From Flammeovirga agarivorans (GTDB lineage Bacteria > Bacteroidota > Bacteroidia > Cytophagales > Flammeovirgaceae): DNA of 64,000 nucleotides. The translations under genes and the position numbers were made by a program. The stretch lies in contig NZ_JABAIL010000004.1 of NCBI RefSeq assembly GCF_012641475.1, positions 124,001 to 188,000 of the forward strand, given 5' to 3'. Under the pieces are notes generated by a model. It did not search any database. It saw nothing but the letters and a program-made list of their open reading frames with translations, and had not been told where the DNA came from. Positions 62,127 through 64,000 of this stretch are shown here, one piece after another. Each line of letters opens with the position of its first letter. Position 1 is the first letter of the stretch.

Positions 62127-64000
62127 ATGAGGACATTAATACTACTTCTTCTTTCTTGTCTAATTGTTACCAACCTTTTAGGGCAAAGCAAAATTACTGG
62201 TCATGTTCAACTGAATTCTGAAAACGCTATAGGGGCATTAGTTTTCTTAGATAATGGGGAATTCCATAAATCACTAGTTGATGAAAATGGTGAATTCTAT
62301 TTTGAAAATGTTCATTTTGGAAAACATACTCTTGAGATAAAATTTCTGGGAGCTAAAGCATATCAAAAAGACCTTGATATAACAAAAGAAGAATTCAATT
62401 TGAATATATCTTTAGAACCTAACTCTGAAGTTTTAGGTGAAGTAACAGTAATAGGTGAAAGTGAATCTACAAAATTGCAGCAAGAGCCTATTACAATCAG
62501 TTCTTTAGATATTAAATCATTAGATCAACAATCACTTGGTGCACAAGAAATACTAAAACAGACTACCGGTGTTGTGGTAAGAGAACTGGGTGGATTGGGT
62601 AGTAATGTAAACGTAAATTTAAATGGTCTAACAGGTAAATCAGTAAGAATTTATTATGATGGAATTCCACTTGAAATCTATGGAGGTGGTATTCAATTAA
62701 ATAATTTGCCTGTTGATATGTTAAGTAGAATGGACATCTACAAAGGTGTAATGCCTGTGGATGTCGGAACAGATGCTTTAGGTGGAGGTATCAATATGGT
62801 TCCCAAGCGTAATTTTGGAGACTTCCTTAATGTATCCTATTCTATTGGGTCTTATAACACACAGAGAGCTACTTTTTCAGCTGGAAAAAAAATAAATAAC
62901 CATATTTCATTGAAGTTATCGTCATTCTTAAATTATTCTGATAACGACTATGTAATGAGAAAAATCAAAAACCTTAATGAGGAAATTGATAAAAATGGTT
63001 TTCCGACTTATTCAGAATCAGTTATAAATGCAAGAAGATTCCATGATCAACACTTTTCAACTTTTGTTGATGGTTCCGTTGTATTTCAAAACTTTTCTTG
63101 GGCAAATGAATTGTCTTTATCGGTTTCTTACAGCAAAAGGGATGATCAATTAATGAATGGACCTAGACTTTATAATACAGCTGCAGGTGAAGCTGAAAGA
63201 GGTTTGGCGACCTTTTCTGAGAGAATTGATTATAGGAAAAAGTTCTTTAATAATAGGCTAGAGTTAAGATATTTTGGAGTATTCTCACAAACTACAGATT
63301 ATACATACGATAGTACTATGGCAAAATATAATTGGAAGGGTGAGCTTTTCTCAACAGGTAATGGTAAAGGTTCTGAATTAGCTTCTAGAGCTACTTTAAG
63401 AGAAGGAGAGAATTTCGGGACAGCACATAGAGTAAACGTTAAATATGAACTATCCGAGTCATTGACATTTAAGGGAAGTAATTTCTTTAGATATTCAGAA
63501 ATAAAGGGTAATGACCCTGCAGGTGTTCGTTTAGATATAGGAGGTAATATAATTGACCCTAACACCATACCTTCAAACATTAAACAAAATATTTTTGGTG
63601 CTGAATTGGCAAAAACATTCTTTAATAAAAAAATTACATTAGTCGGCTTCTTTAAAAACTATACATATCATGCTAAATCTATAGATATTTTAGCAGATAA
63701 TGTATCTGAATTACCAATAAGAGAGGTTAATGAAGACTTTCAAGGATATGGATTGGCACTGAAGTATAAACTATTAAAGAATTTCTTAGTAAGAGGTAGT
63801 TATGAAAAAGCGGCTAGAATACCTACAGAAAGAGAAATATTTGGTGATTATGGTGTCATTTTGCCCAATTATCAACTAAAGCCAGAGCGAAGCAATAATT
63901 TTAATCTTGGCTTACAGTTTAATAAAAGGTTTAATGTAGACAAAAAACTTATCCTGCAAGCTGAAGGTTTTATTAGAAATCGAGAAGATTTGATTCGATT
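62127..64000 (+). CDS. TonB-dependent receptor (partial, runs off the window)
   Basis: ATG at 62127 opens a frame that stays open to the right edge (624 codons). Signal peptide LLLLSCLIVTNLLGQ, then a carboxypeptidase-regulatory-like domain (KITGHVQLNSENAIGALVFLDNG, with LVDENGEFYFENVHFGKHTLEI). A TonB-box-like GEVTVIGESE follows, then a plug domain (GAQEILKQTTGVVVRELGG; VRIYYDGIPLEIYGGGIQLNNLP; DIYKGVMPVDVGTDALGGGIN) and a good part of the barrel. Alternating aromatic/hydrophobic strands follow. No SusD is visible. The substrate cannot be told. Confidence 0.9.
   Translation, partial: MRTLILLLLSCLIVTNLLGQSKITGHVQLNSENAIGALVFLDNGEFHKSLVDENGEFYFENVHFGKHTLEIKFLGAKAYQKDLDITKEEFNLNISLEPNSEVLGEVTVIGESESTKLQQEPITISSLDIKSLDQQSLGAQEILKQTTGVVVRELGGLGSNVNVNLNGLTGKSVRIYYDGIPLEIYGGGIQLNNLPVDMLSRMDIYKGVMPVDVGTDALGGGINMVPKRNFGDFLNVSYSIGSYNTQRATFSAGKKINNHISLKLSSFLNYSDNDYVMRKIKNLNEEIDKNGFPTYSESVINARRFHDQHFSTFVDGSVVFQNFSWANELSLSVSYSKRDDQLMNGPRLYNTAAGEAERGLATFSERIDYRKKFFNNRLELRYFGVFSQTTDYTYDSTMAKYNWKGELFSTGNGKGSELASRATLREGENFGTAHRVNVKYELSESLTFKGSNFFRYSEIKGNDPAGVRLDIGGNIIDPNTIPSNIKQNIFGAELAKTFFNKKITLVGFFKNYTYHAKSIDILADNVSELPIREVNEDFQGYGLALKYKLLKNFLVRGSYEKAARIPTEREIFGDYGVILPNYQLKPERSNNFNLGLQFNKRFNVDKKLILQAEGFIRNREDLIR

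Overview
The window looks like chromosomal DNA of a marine, gliding-type Bacteroidota, most likely Cytophagales/Flammeovirga-like. Pointers are the AT-rich base composition, the TTTG-N19-TAnnTTTG promoters, the rarity of Shine-Dalgarno sequences, and Bacteroidota-typical families: Porin_10, PD40-OmpA, Reg_prop/Y_Y_Y regulators, HU-CCDC81/SPOR, golvesin-domain amidase, imelysin and DUF4856. The species call is an inference. I see no insertion sequence, prophage, rRNA or CRISPR array; this is mostly core chromosome with several small accessory loci.

Layout. 1-5 kb: end of an unidentified gene, pyrD, queA with a cytoplasmic BtuF-like protein, and a radical-SAM PFL-activase. 4.6-8.8 kb (minus strand): operon of a Porin_10 outer-membrane protein, two secreted unknowns and a Zn-ribbon Nudix hydrolase. 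8.9-10.4 kb: GNAT and a YihY/BrkB membrane protein whose 5' end lacks a normal start. 10.4-15.5 kb: exported WD40-caspase protein convergent with a large secreted protein. 15.8-26.4 kb: MBL hydrolase, Na/Ca exchanger, GNAT, MBOAT acyltransferase, radA, PD40-OmpA protein, Uup-type ABC-F protein and a VWA-like secreted protein. 26.5-29.4 kb: glyoxylate shunt operon aceB-aceA, preceded by two copies of an inverted repeat that look like operators. 30-35.3 kb: surE, a cluster of four tRNA-Leu(CAA) genes, gcvT, cysM and a DUF3347 lipoprotein. 35.4-37.6 kb: hisG-hisD. 38-46 kb: an envelope cluster (TPR protein, beta-barrel, HU-SPOR membrane protein, ExbB-ExbD-TonB). 46-51.5 kb: a membrane-anchored propeller/LuxR regulator, a HAD phosphatase/mutase and eno. 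51.6-58.4 kb: DUF4856 lipoprotein, imelysin lipoprotein, full-length vitamin-K-dependent gamma-carboxylase homologue, TonB receptor and TetR regulator. 58.5-64 kb: a structured candidate RNA, a golvesin-domain amidase, a second structured candidate RNA and the first two thirds of another TonB receptor.

How the genes fit together. The ExbB-ExbD-TonB set at 44-46 kb could energise the TonB receptors at 55 and 62 kb. The locus at 51.6-57.7 kb is the best candidate for an undescribed system. Two surface or periplasmic lipoproteins of iron-uptake type, a TonB receptor and a carboxylase homologue sit head to tail behind one promoter, which overlaps a 23-bp near-perfect inverted repeat. By comparison with the human enzyme as I recall it, the carboxylase homologue keeps both catalytic residues (equivalents of His160 and Lys218) and the C-terminal luminal domain. 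This suggests that an envelope protein could be modified on glutamates using menaquinol. Other points of interest are the aceBA operators, the possible frameshift in yihY, a nucleoid-like domain fused to a peptidoglycan-binding SPOR domain, and intercistronic hairpins in three operons.
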